Translations under genes and position numbers: made by a program
NCBI GenBank assembly: GCA_022496805.1
Contig: CM040085.1
Span: 51,696,234-51,760,233, forward strand
Direction: 5' to 3'
Length of the DNA: 64,000 bases
Origin: Pohlia nutans
Lineage: Eukaryota; Streptophyta; Bryopsida; Bryales; Mniaceae
Notes under the pieces: generated by a model
Database searches by the model: none
The model's input: only the letters and a program-made list of their open reading frames with translations
What the model was told of the DNA's origin: nothing
Shown here: one piece after another, positions 32,803 to 44,841 of the stretch
Layout of the letters: each line of letters starts with the position of its first letter
Position numbering within the stretch: position 1 is the first letter of the stretch

Positions 32803-33145
32803 TTAATCCTTAAACGACATTTTAGGTCTTCAATGGGTAGCCCGAGGATCTCTAAAAGAATATGGATTATATATTTAGGTTGGGCATAGGTGCATGACCA
32901 ATCACAACATAGAAACAAGAACACAAGGAATCCATTGGGAACTTGGGCAAGAATCAAGTGATCCTCCAATACCTTTGATTTAGACATTGTGAACAAGTAT
33001 GAAAGAATTTGTTGTTGCAACTGAGCACCTTGTTGGGCATTCAATGATCTATGTCTAGTTAAAAGGAGTTGAGTAGTGCTCATGCTAGAAGCAAGATTCC
33101 TTAGAAATCAAGCCCAAGGGACTTAGAAGGACGTTTGAGAGTTAA
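32803..33145 (+). mobile_element. degenerate TTAA-bounded element
   Basis: The left end is TTAATCCTTAAACGACA and the minus strand of the right end is TTAACTCTCAAACGTCC, 343 bases. Termini are diverged, so this is a weaker call than the other TTAA elements. Confidence 0.45.
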
Positions 33146-33254
33146 GGGCTTGTTCACAATATAGTTGTTCAAATCAAGAACCATGGGATTTCATAGCCAA
33201 AGTATGTTGAGAGTCCAAAGGAATAGGCTGAAAATAGGTAATAGAATATAGAAA

Positions 33255-33520
33255 TTGGAGCCTTCGGCCGGCCATAGTGTGAAGTCTCCAAAGGTCAAGC
33301 CCAAAGTCCAAACCTTTGGCTATGAACTCCCACAGCCTCTCAATTTGGACAGCCATAGTATAAAGCCTCCAAAGGCTAAAAGACCAAAGTCCAAGTCTTT
33401 TGTCAAATTAGAAGTCCAAAGTCCAAGCCTTCAAAACTCTCAACTTAATCGGCCATAGTATGAAGCCCCAAAAGCCAAATCCAAAGTCCAAGCCTTTGAT
33501 GGCCAAGCCTTTGATAAAAT
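33255..33520. repeat. degenerate tandem repeat, about 90-100 base unit x3
   Basis: Units begin GGCCATAGT.TGAAG, then CTCCAAAGGC, and contain CCAAAGTCCAAGCCTTTG. Units start near 33271, 33352 and 33451. The predicted peptides across it are repetitive and not gene-like. Confidence 0.7.
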
Positions 33521-34117
33521 AAAAAATCCCATTAGTTTATTAAAAGGATTTGACAGCCTCTCGACTATAGTTTGGGCTTCCATTCTTGTTCGACCCAAAC
33601 TATGATCAAGAGATTGTCACCTTGAAACCAAATGGTCAAAAAGTGTTGCCATGTAGGCGTTTTGGAAGGCTACAGCTTTTGAACTTTTGCCTCTAGTATG
33701 AAAGGTCGAGAGGCATAAGGTGACGGCCTTCGGGTTTTCTTGCAATATGATTGGTGGAATTCGACGGCTCTCGACCTTCAACCACCAGGTATAGAGAAAA
33801 GGAAAAAACCATCGTCAGCTCTCAAGGATTTCACCAAATTCTGATATATACAGAAAATGTATTTCATGAATTTGCTACGCAAAATGTAGAAAGGAACAGT
33901 CACTGAAAATCAGTGGCTGCCATCAGTGCAGACACGCAATGGCACAATTCACAAAGAAGAAATGGTGCGCTGAATCCAGCACTGTAGTTACAAGCAGGTC
34001 GATGATCAATACGTACGCATAGATTACAAACTGAAGTGACTGAGTACACAGGATCCCAAGAGCCTTTGGAAAAATAATATGTCTGAAAATGGCCTTGCTC
34101 AAGGGGATGTGCTCGTG
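33521..34117. other. spacer, no gene seen
   Basis: No family motif or splice structure is visible. The last 200 bases could be 3' UTR of the thioredoxin exon on the minus strand. Confidence 0.35.
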
Positions 34118-34312
34118 GAGAAGAGGTTGGCCAATGCTGCTGCACCTGTCGGTGTTGTGTAACGCAATGGCGTCCCGGAGCTTCTGCAGCTTGGAGAGCG
34201 AGCAGGAGAAGTCGTCCAGGTGGTCCTCGGCGACGCGGTAGTGATGGAAATAGGGCAGGACTTTGATGTTCAAGCGCTTGCACATGAGCTTGTAGCCTTC
34301 GACGTTCACCTT
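34118..34312 (-). pseudogene. orphan 3' exon of an ACHT-type (atypical Cys-His-rich) thioredoxin
   Basis: Minus-strand sequence after an AAG acceptor reads VNVEGYKLMCKRLNIKVLPY, then HYRVAEDHLDDFSCSLSKLQ, KLRDAIALHN and TDRCS. This matches the C-terminal half of plastid ACHT/thioredoxin-like 2 proteins, including the cis-proline VLPY and the FSCS..K..KLRDAI helix. In the family the preceding exon carries the WCGSC-type redox site. None is found between here and the HOS15/TBL1 gene on the same strand, and the 550 bases between look noncoding. The frame continues without an obvious natural stop for some codons. I read it as a gene fragment without a catalytic site. Function, if any, is doubtful. 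Confidence 0.7.
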
Positions 34313-34873
34313 ATACACACTTGTACACGCTATTGCTTAGTAAGATTTTCTTAGTTCGTCCTAGTGTAGAACAGAGTCCAACTCATTTTCAGTTCAGTTG
34401 TTTAGAGATGGTCTCAACAGAAGAAGCAATTGCAACTGCAGAATACGATAAGTTAGATTAATGCACAAGTTAAACATCTTGTGACATGTCAACATAGCCT
34501 CAGAAACCACCCAATTCATTTCACCCACAGCTTATCAAATATGCCCTCTGTTGTGTTTTCAGAGAGCATGTTAGAAGTGCAAAACAGAGCCGCTCAAGAT
34601 CTCGCCAGAGAAAGGAAAGCTGGAGAATACCGGTAGCTAGTAAGAGACCTGCACTCTTTGCCTGTCGAGCGTTCAGTATTTTCAGATTTCAGACCTTTTA
34701 ACTTTGCAACAGGTGTCAAAAAATGTACTAATGCCAAAAGGAGCCAAGTTCCTGGTCCAAAAGAGGAAAAAATGTTGTCATAGAAAAATCGATGATGTAA
34801 ACTAACTAACTGTACATGGCGCAGCAGAACCCTTCAAAGCTGATGGAGAAAAACAGAAACGAGCGAATGAAAT
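34313..34873. other. 3' flank of HOS15/TBL1-like gene
   Basis: No coding motifs are visible. It presumably contains the 3' UTR of the gene ending at 34874. Confidence 0.4.
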
Positions 34874-37800
34874 CTACAATCGGAAATCTAACACACACAC
34901 GGTGTTATTAGAAAAGCAAGCAGCCACTTTATCTCCATCGCGATTCCAGCAAACCTCAAATATGCCGCCACTTCCACGATAGGTCTTCACCAGGCTTCCA
35001 TCTTTAACCGACCAGATGTGAAGACACTTATCGAATGACCCACTTGCGAGATACTCCCCATTAGGACTGAAGGCCACAGAGTACACAGGCTCACTGCAAC
35101 CACGCCGAGAGAAATGGTTATTGAGAAGCTGCGCTTTATCACCAGAAGGCAACAATAAAAATTCCATTATCTTCAAAGGACACTAAAAACGAGTAGTGGT
35201 TTCAGACATTCACCTATGATGCGTAAGACTGAAGAGCTGTGATCCTTGCTCCACGTCCCAGAGCTTGATTGTAGCATCAAAAGAAGCACTGCAATCAAGA
35301 GACTTCCAGAATCAGAATCATGGCCAGGAATCTAATTAATCATAGGCTGAGAGGAGTCAAAGCATAAAAGGTAGCGCCCAAATTTAACTTAGGTGAATAA
35401 TGAACGTTACCTTGCCAACACCAGATCTCGGTTCGGATTTGCTGACCCTGGTCCAGTGGGACTCCACTTGATAGTATATATCTCCTGCATATGGGTAAAT
35501 GAAACGTATATAATTAAGCCTATCTCAAAAATATCCGTATTTTTCAAAGATGTTCATGCAGGTGACAAACAATACAGATCGTAAAGTTCATGGCGTCTTG
35601 TAAGCATCCACTGTTACCTTCGTATGTTCTTTAAGATCATGAAGACACCTGTCTTGTTTCAAGCTCCAAATCTGCGGAGCACTCATTGTCAGTTCGGAGG
35701 ATGCCAAAACCTGAACAATCATATAATGAAAGCCATAAGCACTCGAATGACTAAAGAGGAAGCGAGTGACTTACGAACAACATACCTTGGCTGTGTAATC
35801 ATCAGAGCATGAGGCCAAAAGAGTGCCGGTGGGGTCCCACTTGATAGCATTCACCTCATCCTGTACCCAAGACGTTCTGAAGTGTCAGATCTACAAAATA
35901 AAGCATCAAGACATCTAATTTGAGAGGAATAAGTGATTTAACACGCTCTAAATTCATGATGTAGAGTTTCATGGCAGCAAAGCTCCAAACTCATTTACAT
36001 CAGTATACTGAGAACAATCTATTTAAGAAGTCAATGTCGAGCTACTACAATAAAATCCACTTATAATTACAGAAACCTGCAACTACAGTACCTGGTGACC
36101 CTGGAAAACTTTCACTGGACGGGTATCTCCAAGTTTACAGACGTATATCATCTTGTCAGTAGAGCATGTTGCAAACGAAAGGTTGTTGCGCCAATCAACA
36201 TCCAATGTAGGTGCTGCACGATCACATATCTTAGGGATGAATTTGTAATTTAAGCTATGACTATTCGTTGCAGTGAAAAAAAGTATCGACCTATACCAAA
36301 GATTGAAATAGACGAGATGACATTTAAAGTGGGATAGTATCATTCAACCAGACTTAATTGTACAACAGAGACAGAGCTGCAGCTTAAAAACTCCATTTAT
36401 GGAAAATAATTTTAAATGTGCTACTTCAAAAGAAGAATGATTGATGAAACAATAACACCACACTTTCCAGATGCGTGGGAAGTACCTACCAGTATGGTAC
36501 TCAAACTGTTGCTTCACATCACCAGTCTTAGCGTCCCAGATAATGGCAGTCTTATCCACACTGCCACTAAGCAAGCAGTCACCCTTTTTGTTCCATTTCA
36601 AAGAAAATATTGGACCCTTATGTTTATTGAGGGTGTTCTTCAATTCTCCTGCATCAACAGAAAAAGGTGATTCAGCTCAAGTATATCTAGGAGTGCCAAA
36701 ACACCTGTGGATTTCACGTGTTTGGAAGATCTACGTCATAAGCAGAATGCATTCGCAGAAAATGATCTAGCAACTTATGCTCAACATCTTTAGCCGTACA
36801 ATGCTAAAAGATAAAAAGTTGAATTAAAATATCTTAGTTCCATAGTACACTGGAAGACCTAGTCATACCATCTTTACTCCAAATTCGAGCTTGTCCATCG
36901 TATGATCCAGTGGCAAGAAGTGTACCCTCTCCCTGCAGCAACCAAGAGTATCTTTTACAGAAGAAAATTTTGATGAACAGTCTGATCCACATTAATCATA
37001 AACTTTCTTGAGCACATTCCCCTCGACCAGTTATCTTCCCAATTAATTCCCTACAATACTCGGGATAATGTAATAACTTCGACTTAAAATAGCAAAGCAA
37101 TCGAAGCAGTAAATTTCGACCAGCTTACATTCCAGTCCAAGGTAGTAACATCCTTGCTTTTTTCGTTCGTCTTGCCCTTGAAATGTTTCAGCACAAGAGG
37201 CCTGGGAGCCGATACAGAATTTCCAGAAAGCCCATCACCAATGGTCCAAATTCTTGCAGTTGAGTCCCCAGAGCTGCATTGAAATTTTCAATATTAGCTA
37301 AACATATATGTAATAGATGAGAAAGACGTGGTGCCACCACATTTTAATTTGATTAGTGAGAAAATAATATTCCAAAGGTGCACGTCATTTGGTAGTAATC
37401 AATCCACAAGACGATAATGATTGGCTACTTACCCAGATGCAAGGAGAGATCCCGATGGGCTCCAAGCACAAATGAAAACCTGCGTGCACAATAAAGTCGA
37501 ACCTAACCACGTCAACATCGTCTGAGCATAAAAGTAAATTCTCTAGTTTCGCTACAGGGACTGTTCCGTGGGTGATGAATGTGAATGGGAATTATCTAAT
37601 CCATAACCTAAGAAATTGATTCAAGTACATAGTGCCGAGATGCAGACATCTCTAGATCACAAAGAGCCGTGAAGGTAACGGAGTTTCAAATGACCTATAC
37701 CTCAGAAGTGTGTCCTTCTAAAATAGTGACGTCGGCATGAGATATTTCGTTGCCTTGGAGCGACGTCCCACTTAAAACCTCCATTTGGTCTGGCAGCCGA

Positions 37801-39783
37801 CAAGAGAGGAGACTTATCATCAACGCTGGACTCCGTTTAGATGGACATATTCTCTACAGAAAAAATTGTGATAGTGACTTCCACTCAAGCATAGAAAAAC
37901 GGTGCAGTCAATGTGCTAAAACCCTTAAGCAACTAGGTTTTATCACGTCCTTAGCTGTCTCCTAGCATTCTATCTTTGGATGTTGAACTTCTACTGATAT
38001 ATCAGCAGCTTCTATTCTTAAATGTATACATTTAAGAATAGAGTTAACAGATCAATGACTACAGTTAACAGATCAATGACTACAGTTAACAGATCAATGA
38101 CTACAGATTTAATGACTACAGTTAACAGATCAATGACCTGTAGACTGATCTGTTAAAAAGATAGAGGATGTCTCAGGCCGTCAGTCAGTTTGCCGAAATG
38201 TGCGACTCAAAACATCGTTCTACCGACAACCTCCGCGAGGCCAGAGTCCGCGAGGCAATAAGTAAGTGCGTACCTCCACTTGGCACTCCTCGAGGCTCTT
38301 CCGTTTTGACTTTGATTTTCTCATCGCGCTCCTTCTCTCGCTCAGACCGGTCTCGCTCTCTCTCTTTCTCTCGTTCCTTTTCCTTCTCCCTCTCTCGATC
38401 CCGCTCCCGTTCCACCCGCTCCTTTTCTCGCTCTCTCTCCTTCTCACGTTCTTGGCGCTCTCTTTCTCGCTCCCTCTCTCGCTCTCTTTCACGCTCTTTC
38501 TCCCGTTCCTTCTCTCTCTCCTTCTCTTTTTCCTTTTCTTTCTCTCTTTCAGCCTTCGATCGCTTCTCCTTGATCATCATCCGCAGCTCCATCATGTCTT
38601 TGGTCAAAAGGTCTACGGGTTGAAGGAGGGAAAAGTCACCATCAACCTCCGTTCCATCCTGTGAAGACAATATTAAACATCAAGTAGAGTATACCCAATT
38701 CTTTTCTTCAAAGAAATCCAAATAGTTTCAGCAACATTCGTACAACACTTGTAGAATGACAAGAAAAGGGATATTGACACTAAACTAAACAGCTACTACA
38801 TGAAACAATTCTGTTATCAGAAACTCAATTCACAAAGCAGTGCAGCATAGTGAAAGAAACTTCTAGCAGGTACGACACAACTCTAGTGCAAAAGAAAAGT
38901 CCGGTTGAGTACTTCTTCAGAAATACAGACGTCTAGCAGATACAATACAAGGGATAGGTTATTAACTCACATCGTTCAAGTTCGCCTCCATCTCAAGATA
39001 CTGCAATCCTTTCTGAACGAATGATATAAGCGCACCAGTAGGAACGTTATTTCCATCAATGTTGCTTTTATACACACCAGCCTCATAACCTAGCACAAAT
39101 GCTGAATGCGTAAAACCTGACCAATGACAACAAACTAGTTCAGTTAGCTGAAACTCTGTTATTCCCTGTAGCTAAACACGGTTAACAAACTCAGAAACGC
39201 ACTCGCACTAAAGAACTGCGCTACCTACTTGTCAATAGTTAAATATTTGCCACTCGACACCGGCAACATCTCAAGTGTATAAAGAGCGTATACACCTCAA
39301 CGTGCTCGTTCTAAACCCTAAAAATCACAAAACTTAGCACAAATGCTAATTTTTGTGTGAAACCTGACCAATGACAGCAAACTAGTTTAGTTAGCTGAAA
39401 CTCTACTATTCCCCTAGACTAAAAAAATCTGTAACGCACTTAAACTACGGAAATGCACTAACTACTTGTCAATAGGTGAATATTTGTCACTCGACACCGG
39501 CAAGAGCTCAAGCGAATGCAGAGCATAATACACTCGTTCTAAACCCTAACTATCCTTAATAAATTTCATAAAAACTTCCACTAAACCAATCCAGGTCCAC
39601 GAACTTCCTCGTGCCAGAATTCCGCAAACAAACATCAAAACTAAAATTCGGAAAAAAAAAGACACGATCACCAAAGAAATTTTAAAAACGTCACAAAAAG
39701 AAAATTCGAGAATGCGACGCACCGGACTCGTGCAAGTAGCGGAAAATGAGAAAGTTCATCTCCTGCGAAGTGATGGTCGTCAT
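34874..39783 (-). CDS. HOS15: HOS15/TBL1-like LisH-WD40 repressor subunit, 14 exons, 571 codons
   Basis: Exons in transcription order: 39723-39783, 38971-39116, 38274-38658, 37701-37789, 37433-37479, 37129-37273, 36869-36932, 36490-36648, 36092-36213, 35786-35860, 35618-35671, 35411-35484, 35214-35288, 34874-35093. All have GT..AG ends and add up in phase. Residues 1-40 ([20 protein letters not shown]) form a LisH motif. A strongly charged Glu/Arg/Lys-repeat region follows (about 95-175). From about 212 to 571 are WD40 repeats ([54 protein letters not shown]). HOS15 in plants and TBL1 in animals are histone-deacetylase co-repressor and E3-adaptor subunits in the nucleus. The 571 residues are in the family range. 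The charged linker is longer and more repetitive than usual and is encoded by GAGAAA/GAGAGA-like simple sequence. Identification is firm; symbol by homology. Confidence 0.95.
38011..38042. repeat. perfect 32-base palindrome in intron 3 of HOS15-like gene
   Basis: The left half is TCTATTCTTAAATGTA and the right half is its exact reverse complement, with no spacer. It lies directly upstream of the 21-base tandem array in the same intron. Confidence 0.9.
38040..38158. repeat. minisatellite, 21-base unit, about 5 copies
   Basis: The unit ACAGTTAACAGATCAATGAC is repeated with one shortened copy (ACAGATTTAATGACT). It ends in an inverted partial copy (CTGATCTGTTAA), so the array plus palindrome can fold. 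Confidence 0.85.
38274..38658 (-). repeat. purine-rich simple sequence encoding an E/R/K linker (exon 3)
   Basis: Within exon 3, the minus strand is largely GAGA/GAAA/GAGC triplets encoding runs such as [18 protein letters not shown]. The antisense frame looks like an SR-protein (RSRSRS) but has no gene structure. Slippage could change its length. Confidence 0.8.
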
Positions 39784-40139
39784 GGTGAAGTCTCTCGCAG
39801 CACCGCAAGGGAGCTTGATAGAGAGAAAAGCTAATAACTCAATAAAGGTCGGCAGGGAGGCTACATAAGTTAATACCACGGAGGGAGAGAGAGACAAAAA
39901 GAAGACGATTGACCGGAGTCAATCGCAACAGACAGACAAAAATGACCTCCACGCTCATTCTGACGCAATAGAAATAGAGTGTGGCGGGAGAATCGAGCAC
40001 CGGGGTGAATGGAATTAGGGTTTGTGAAGCCCCCTTGCCCGCGGTCTTTCATCCCCCTTTTGATTCTCTTTCCCGTTCACGGAATTATGCGGGGTTCTTG
40101 TTATCCCGCCTGCTATCCTAAAGCCAGGGACGCCCAAAC

Positions 40140-40490
40140 CCGCTTTTGGTACACCGGTTATTCCCATTACTGTGAGTCAAAGTAATTCAGTGTTCTCACA
40201 GTAATTGTGGTATTCGAACAAAAGTGTAGTTATATAATTGTGATATTTGAACAAAAGTGTAGTCACAGTAATCGAGAGTATTTGAGAATTCTTACAATAA
40301 TGTACATTTGAGATGTATGTACTCAAATTAGTGTGAGGATTGGTTTAAAGTCTCACACTAATTCTGTGACTCAGATGTAATAGCAATAATTCTTGTAGTT
40401 GTTCCTCAAGGTCATGGGTTCAAGCCTTCAAGCGTTTTAATTTTTTTTAAATAAAATAAGATTAAAAAAAAAAAAAAAAAAAAAAAACTT
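40140..40490 (+). repeat. possible SINE-like element with poly(A)
   Basis: GGGTTCAAGCC at about 40416 resembles a pol III B box and is followed by a run of about 23 A at 40464-40487. Upstream, GAACAAAAGTGTAGT occurs twice. No A box or flanking duplication is clear. It lies upstream of the HOS15-like gene, on the far side of its 5' UTR. Confidence 0.35.
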
Positions 40491-40528
40491 GTAAGTTGTG
40501 TCAAAACACATACAATCAAAAGTCATCA

Positions 40529-41582
40529 TTAACCCCTAAGTGACCGAAAGACCATTTTATGGTCGCAGCTAGCCCTTTTCTTACGGGTTGCCCAGGATTG
40601 AAAAAAAAATATATATAATATAAAATATTTTCAAATAGGAAATCAAGTCAATTTGAATCATGTCTATCCAAGTTAAACTTTACTGAGGAGAATTTTTCAA
40701 AGACAAAGACCTTGATATTGTTTTAATGTTATAGAATTTACTATTTGGGGAAACTAATGATGTTCCCTGCTTTTAAAAAACTTCTTTTTAAAATTTCATA
40801 ATATAATTTCTAGTTTTAACCAATCATACCAAATCCCAAATTCTAAAAATAAATTTTATAATTTTGATGGATATTAAATGGTAAATACTCCTAAATTCAT
40901 TAAATGAGTGTCTAAAACATTTTTTGAAAGTTTGATTATACGGATAATTACTGAACATCATGCGTCTCATTTTCTCTTTTGGACCAAACTTACAAAACAT
41001 TTTATAACACATCTAGGTTTTGCCCTTAAGTTTGTCATTTAGGAGATAAAGAAACATGGAACAAAAGATAAATTCCTAATACGCTTTTTGTGCTTAGAAT
41101 TAGACTATTTTCAAGTTGTGTCGTAGAAAGTGTAATTATGAATTGCATCAAAAACATTACTGCATTTGAGTATAGGATTACAAACATCTTTATTTATTTT
41201 TGTAGCTAAACTGAACAACAATACTTGATGCATTAAAATTAGTTTAGGATTTTTTGTGGACTTCTTTTCTGAGATTGATGTTGTATTTTGAATAATTGAT
41301 TTGAAATTTTGAAATTTTAGATGTTGAAATTTTAAATACTTATAATAATCATAGCTTATAAATTTATAAGAATGGCATTGATTTTATTATATTGCACTTT
41401 TTTTGTATGATATTTTTAAGATTTGATCAATAAGTGATGATAATGCTATATTATATTCTACATTTGAATTTTATGAATGTAAAGATTTTCAAAAATTGAT
41501 GAATATAAATTAAGAATCGATTTAAACCTGTAAACGCCCTCACCCATCTCACACCGAAATATTTTGCAAATTCTCAATCCAA

Positions 41583-41620
<38 letters not shown>

Positions 41621-42480
41621 TCTTACTCAACTTCACCGTTGAGTTAGAAGAGTGATTTTGGATTTTGAAAAATGTGGAAATGTGTGGTTGTTTTAGCGTT
41701 TGACTGATTGATCTTGGCCACTGACTTGAGCGGGCAGGGGCTGTTTTTTTGAGGTTATTGTAAAAAGAGGGGGAGGAATCATAAGGTTCTTTCGCAATTA
41801 GTGAAGTCCATGCTTTTCAACAGTAGCATTGTAGACACTTCAATAGTGTCTCACCACCCAATATTTTAGCTAAAGATGATGTGGACTTGCCATGATTTGG
41901 GGACCTGTTACAGTGATTCAAGAATAGTGATTAGATTATGAGGTGTGGCAGAGAAGAGCTAAACAACCTCATGATATTAGGCCAGAAAAAAAATTGGGAA
42001 TAAATAAAGGTTGTGAGTATGGTATGTGTGAATGATTTTCATGCATCTATGGAGATTCATTCATGTTGTACAAACTTTGCAACTCCAACCTCTTTGAACA
42101 TTCATTAGAAGAGATTTGAAGCCTCTAAAGGGCCATTTCGATGCTCATGCAAGAATTTATTTTTTTATTGATCTTAAAAACAAAATATTTAAAATTAACT
42201 AATTAATTAAAAATATTTTATAATGCTAATTTTTTCAAAATTATTAAAAATTATTAAAAATTAATCAAAAATTTAATATCCAATGTGACATGGCCGAGAG
42301 TCGGCCACATCATATTCATGTCACATTTAAGTTTTATATTTATTTTAATTCGATTTTCTTTATGTATTTGTATTTTTTTAATTAATTTCTCTACATGAGA
42401 ACTCGTAGTCTTCTAGTGGCCTCAAATTTCTTCTAATGCATTAGGCCAAAAATGTCTGGTTTAGGGTCATTAGGGGTTAA
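40529..42480 (+). mobile_element. long TTAA-bounded element, 1.95 kb, no coding frame
   Basis: It starts TTAACCCCTAAGTGACC. The minus strand of the end reads TTAACCCCTAATGACCC. The interior is AT-rich, with an A run of about 28 at 41590-41620, and has no open frame of note. It may instead be two or more shorter elements. A motif like a weak element start (AAACCTGTAAACGCCC) occurs at about 41525. Confidence 0.5.
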
Positions 42481-43978
42481 TGGATTTTTTTCAATTTGAC
42501 AATATTTGAATAAACAACGTGTCATTCTTGAGGATGTAAGTCGTTGAGATTAACATGAATATGAGTAAAATTTACCTGGTGATGCAACTATATAAAATCA
42601 ACACTCTTGTGGACGTGGATTGCAAATGTCCTAATCAAATTTGCTATCGCTACATCAAATTGTAACTAATTGTATTTGAAAATGGCCAATCCAACTACGT
42701 ATAGTATAGTATGCAACAACGATAAAGAATTCAACAACGTGGAATTATAACAAAGATTCAAAATAACTATATTCTCTAGTTTTGAAAATGAATTTTTCAA
42801 ATGAGTCATTTCAATCATCAATAGAATGAAGAGAATATTTTCATAATCATCGAAGAGCAATTCATCTATATTCAATGTTGATATTTAACTCTTAAACGTC
42901 TAGCCTATGACTTTGGAATCATGCTAAACTTGCCACGCTCAATTGTGTCACTATAAATAAGATAAAAAACAACTTTATATTTTTAGTAGATGAAGCCATG
43001 TGTCTACTACACAACGAATTTTTCATAAATTTTGAACACCCAATTCCCTATTTTTGCACTCCACCATATAATCATGCACTTGGCTTCGGAGCGCACTAAA
43101 ACTTCAGACCGATAGAAATTGCATGAAAATTTTGGCCAATTTTTTTCTTCTACAAATTTAGTTGCAAGAATAATAATTTGGAAATTGCCGAGTCTTTTTT
43201 TTTTTTTGGAAAAGTCATTACTTGTGTTTTGAATATTTTCTATTTGAATCTTATATGCAACAAAACTCTCCTTGAAATTGATCTTCACACATAGTATATT
43301 AGAAAAATACAGGAGGTTAGAGTTCTCAAACAAGAGGTTAAGTACACATCTTACAAAACCATATAAACATATTGTAAGCAATTAGAAGTAGGCTACAAAT
43401 AGACAAGTATGTTTTAAATATGCATTTTAGTATATAAAAACACCTTACTTGTTTACATTTTATAAGAATAGTACAAACTTTTTAATCAGTGCCTTGACAA
43501 CTAAACTAGAAAATAACATACTATATAGTAATGTACTCATCTACTCTAGTAAGCATCTATCAACCTCTTGTCACCCACGCCTTCAATCTGCATTGCAACA
43601 TATTCAAGTATGTGCGACTTCACTTCATTTGGAATAGTGATTTGCTTCATCCGCACCTAATCATATAGCGCCACTGTTGCATTTGTTGCTTCCTCCCTCA
43701 AAATAGCAACACCACCATGACATTTCTTTACAATGTTATCAAAATAGATCGTCCAACCTCTTCAAACAAACTCGTCAGAACAACGAGCTGAGCAATTCAC
43801 TCCTCTATACAGAATCCATGAAATTCCACATGAACAACATCGTTGTCAACTCCAACAGGGCTTCCAAATGCACCAAGAAAAGGAGGAAAATGAATGTGTG
43901 ACCATGCACACTCAACCACCTACACAAAAAAAAAAACAAAAAAAATCAATAAACATCTATCTATCTGCCTATTTATTA

Positions 43979-44028
<50 letters not shown>

Positions 44029-44820
44029 CATATATATATATACATATATATATACATATATATATACACGCTTTTGCGGATGGCTAATGATACATAGCTG
44101 CTCCTTTGTTTTCTTCCTTTCGTAAAGAAAACATGCGTATGTTCTTGCATACCTTCTCATAGTCGCCTTAAGAGTATATAAGGCAGCCATGAGAGCATAG
44201 AAGAACGTCAAACACCAAACACCGTCGTTGCCCGTAGAGTTGATTGTGTGAACTGACACTGTTGGAAGCAAATTGCCTGAACAATGGGGGGCCTTGTTGG
44301 CACAAACGTGTCGACGGTGTTTGGCAAACGACCCTTTCATTGTATTTATTGCTCTACACCAGTAGTGAAGGATCTTGGCAAAGTGAGTTACTAAGTGGAA
44401 GATTAGATTCTTGTTAGTCCACTTAGAATTAAACTTGGGAAGAAAGTTCGCTAACACAACGGTAAGTTCGCTGGAACTGAAGCGTGATCCTTAAATGCAA
44501 ATGTTCATGCGAGCATTCAGAAGTGCTTGGGGTTTGTGCGCTGGAGGTGCATTCTTGTTAGCCCCGACAACGTCTCTTTCGAGGCACACACGCGCTTCCT
44601 CACAATGATTGGGTCGACCCGCTCTCCCCGCAGTGTTGGCAACGTCATGGCACCATTGGTGCCAGCCTCAAAAAGTGATGGGCATATCCCAAAATTTGTG
44701 GCACGTGAGAAACCTCAGGACCTTTTGGAGACCCCATATTTCCTCTAATGTGAGTAATACATGCGATCAATAGATGACATTAGACCAACTATCATATAAA
44801 GCAAGTGGTATCGACTAGCG
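42481..44820. other. decayed region, possible TE remnants, no confident gene
   Basis: TTAACTCTTAAACGTC at 42885 looks like one end of a TTAA element, but no partner was found. Minus-strand frames across 43500-43900 and 44100-44460 have stretches that look formerly coding, broken by stops; I cannot name them. They may belong with the unidentified minus-strand ORF at 44842-45615. Confidence 0.35.
43975..44068. repeat. TA-rich microsatellite with ATAC interruptions
   Basis: Alternating TA is broken by regular CA steps (TATATACATATATA) for about 94 bases. Tyr/Ile-repeat frames on both strands are artefacts of it. Confidence 0.95.
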
Positions 44821-44841
44821 GCCGGCAGAGGTAGATCAATC

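Noticed and set aside
32685..33083. A 132-codon minus-strand ORF
   Set aside because: It overlaps a degenerate TTAA element, has no recognisable domain and its ends do not match splice or start signals.
33255..33520. Lys/Pro/Ser-rich repetitive peptides as a gene
   Set aside because: They come from a degenerate tandem repeat with no conserved frame among units.
38168..38664. Plus-strand open frames rich in Ser/Arg or Leu/Phe, resembling an SR splicing factor
   Set aside because: They are the antisense of the E/R/K-coding simple sequence in exon 3 of the HOS15-like gene, which has full exon logic on the minus strand.
43868..44457. Open frames with long Tyr/Ile repeats
   Set aside because: They translate a TA/CA microsatellite.
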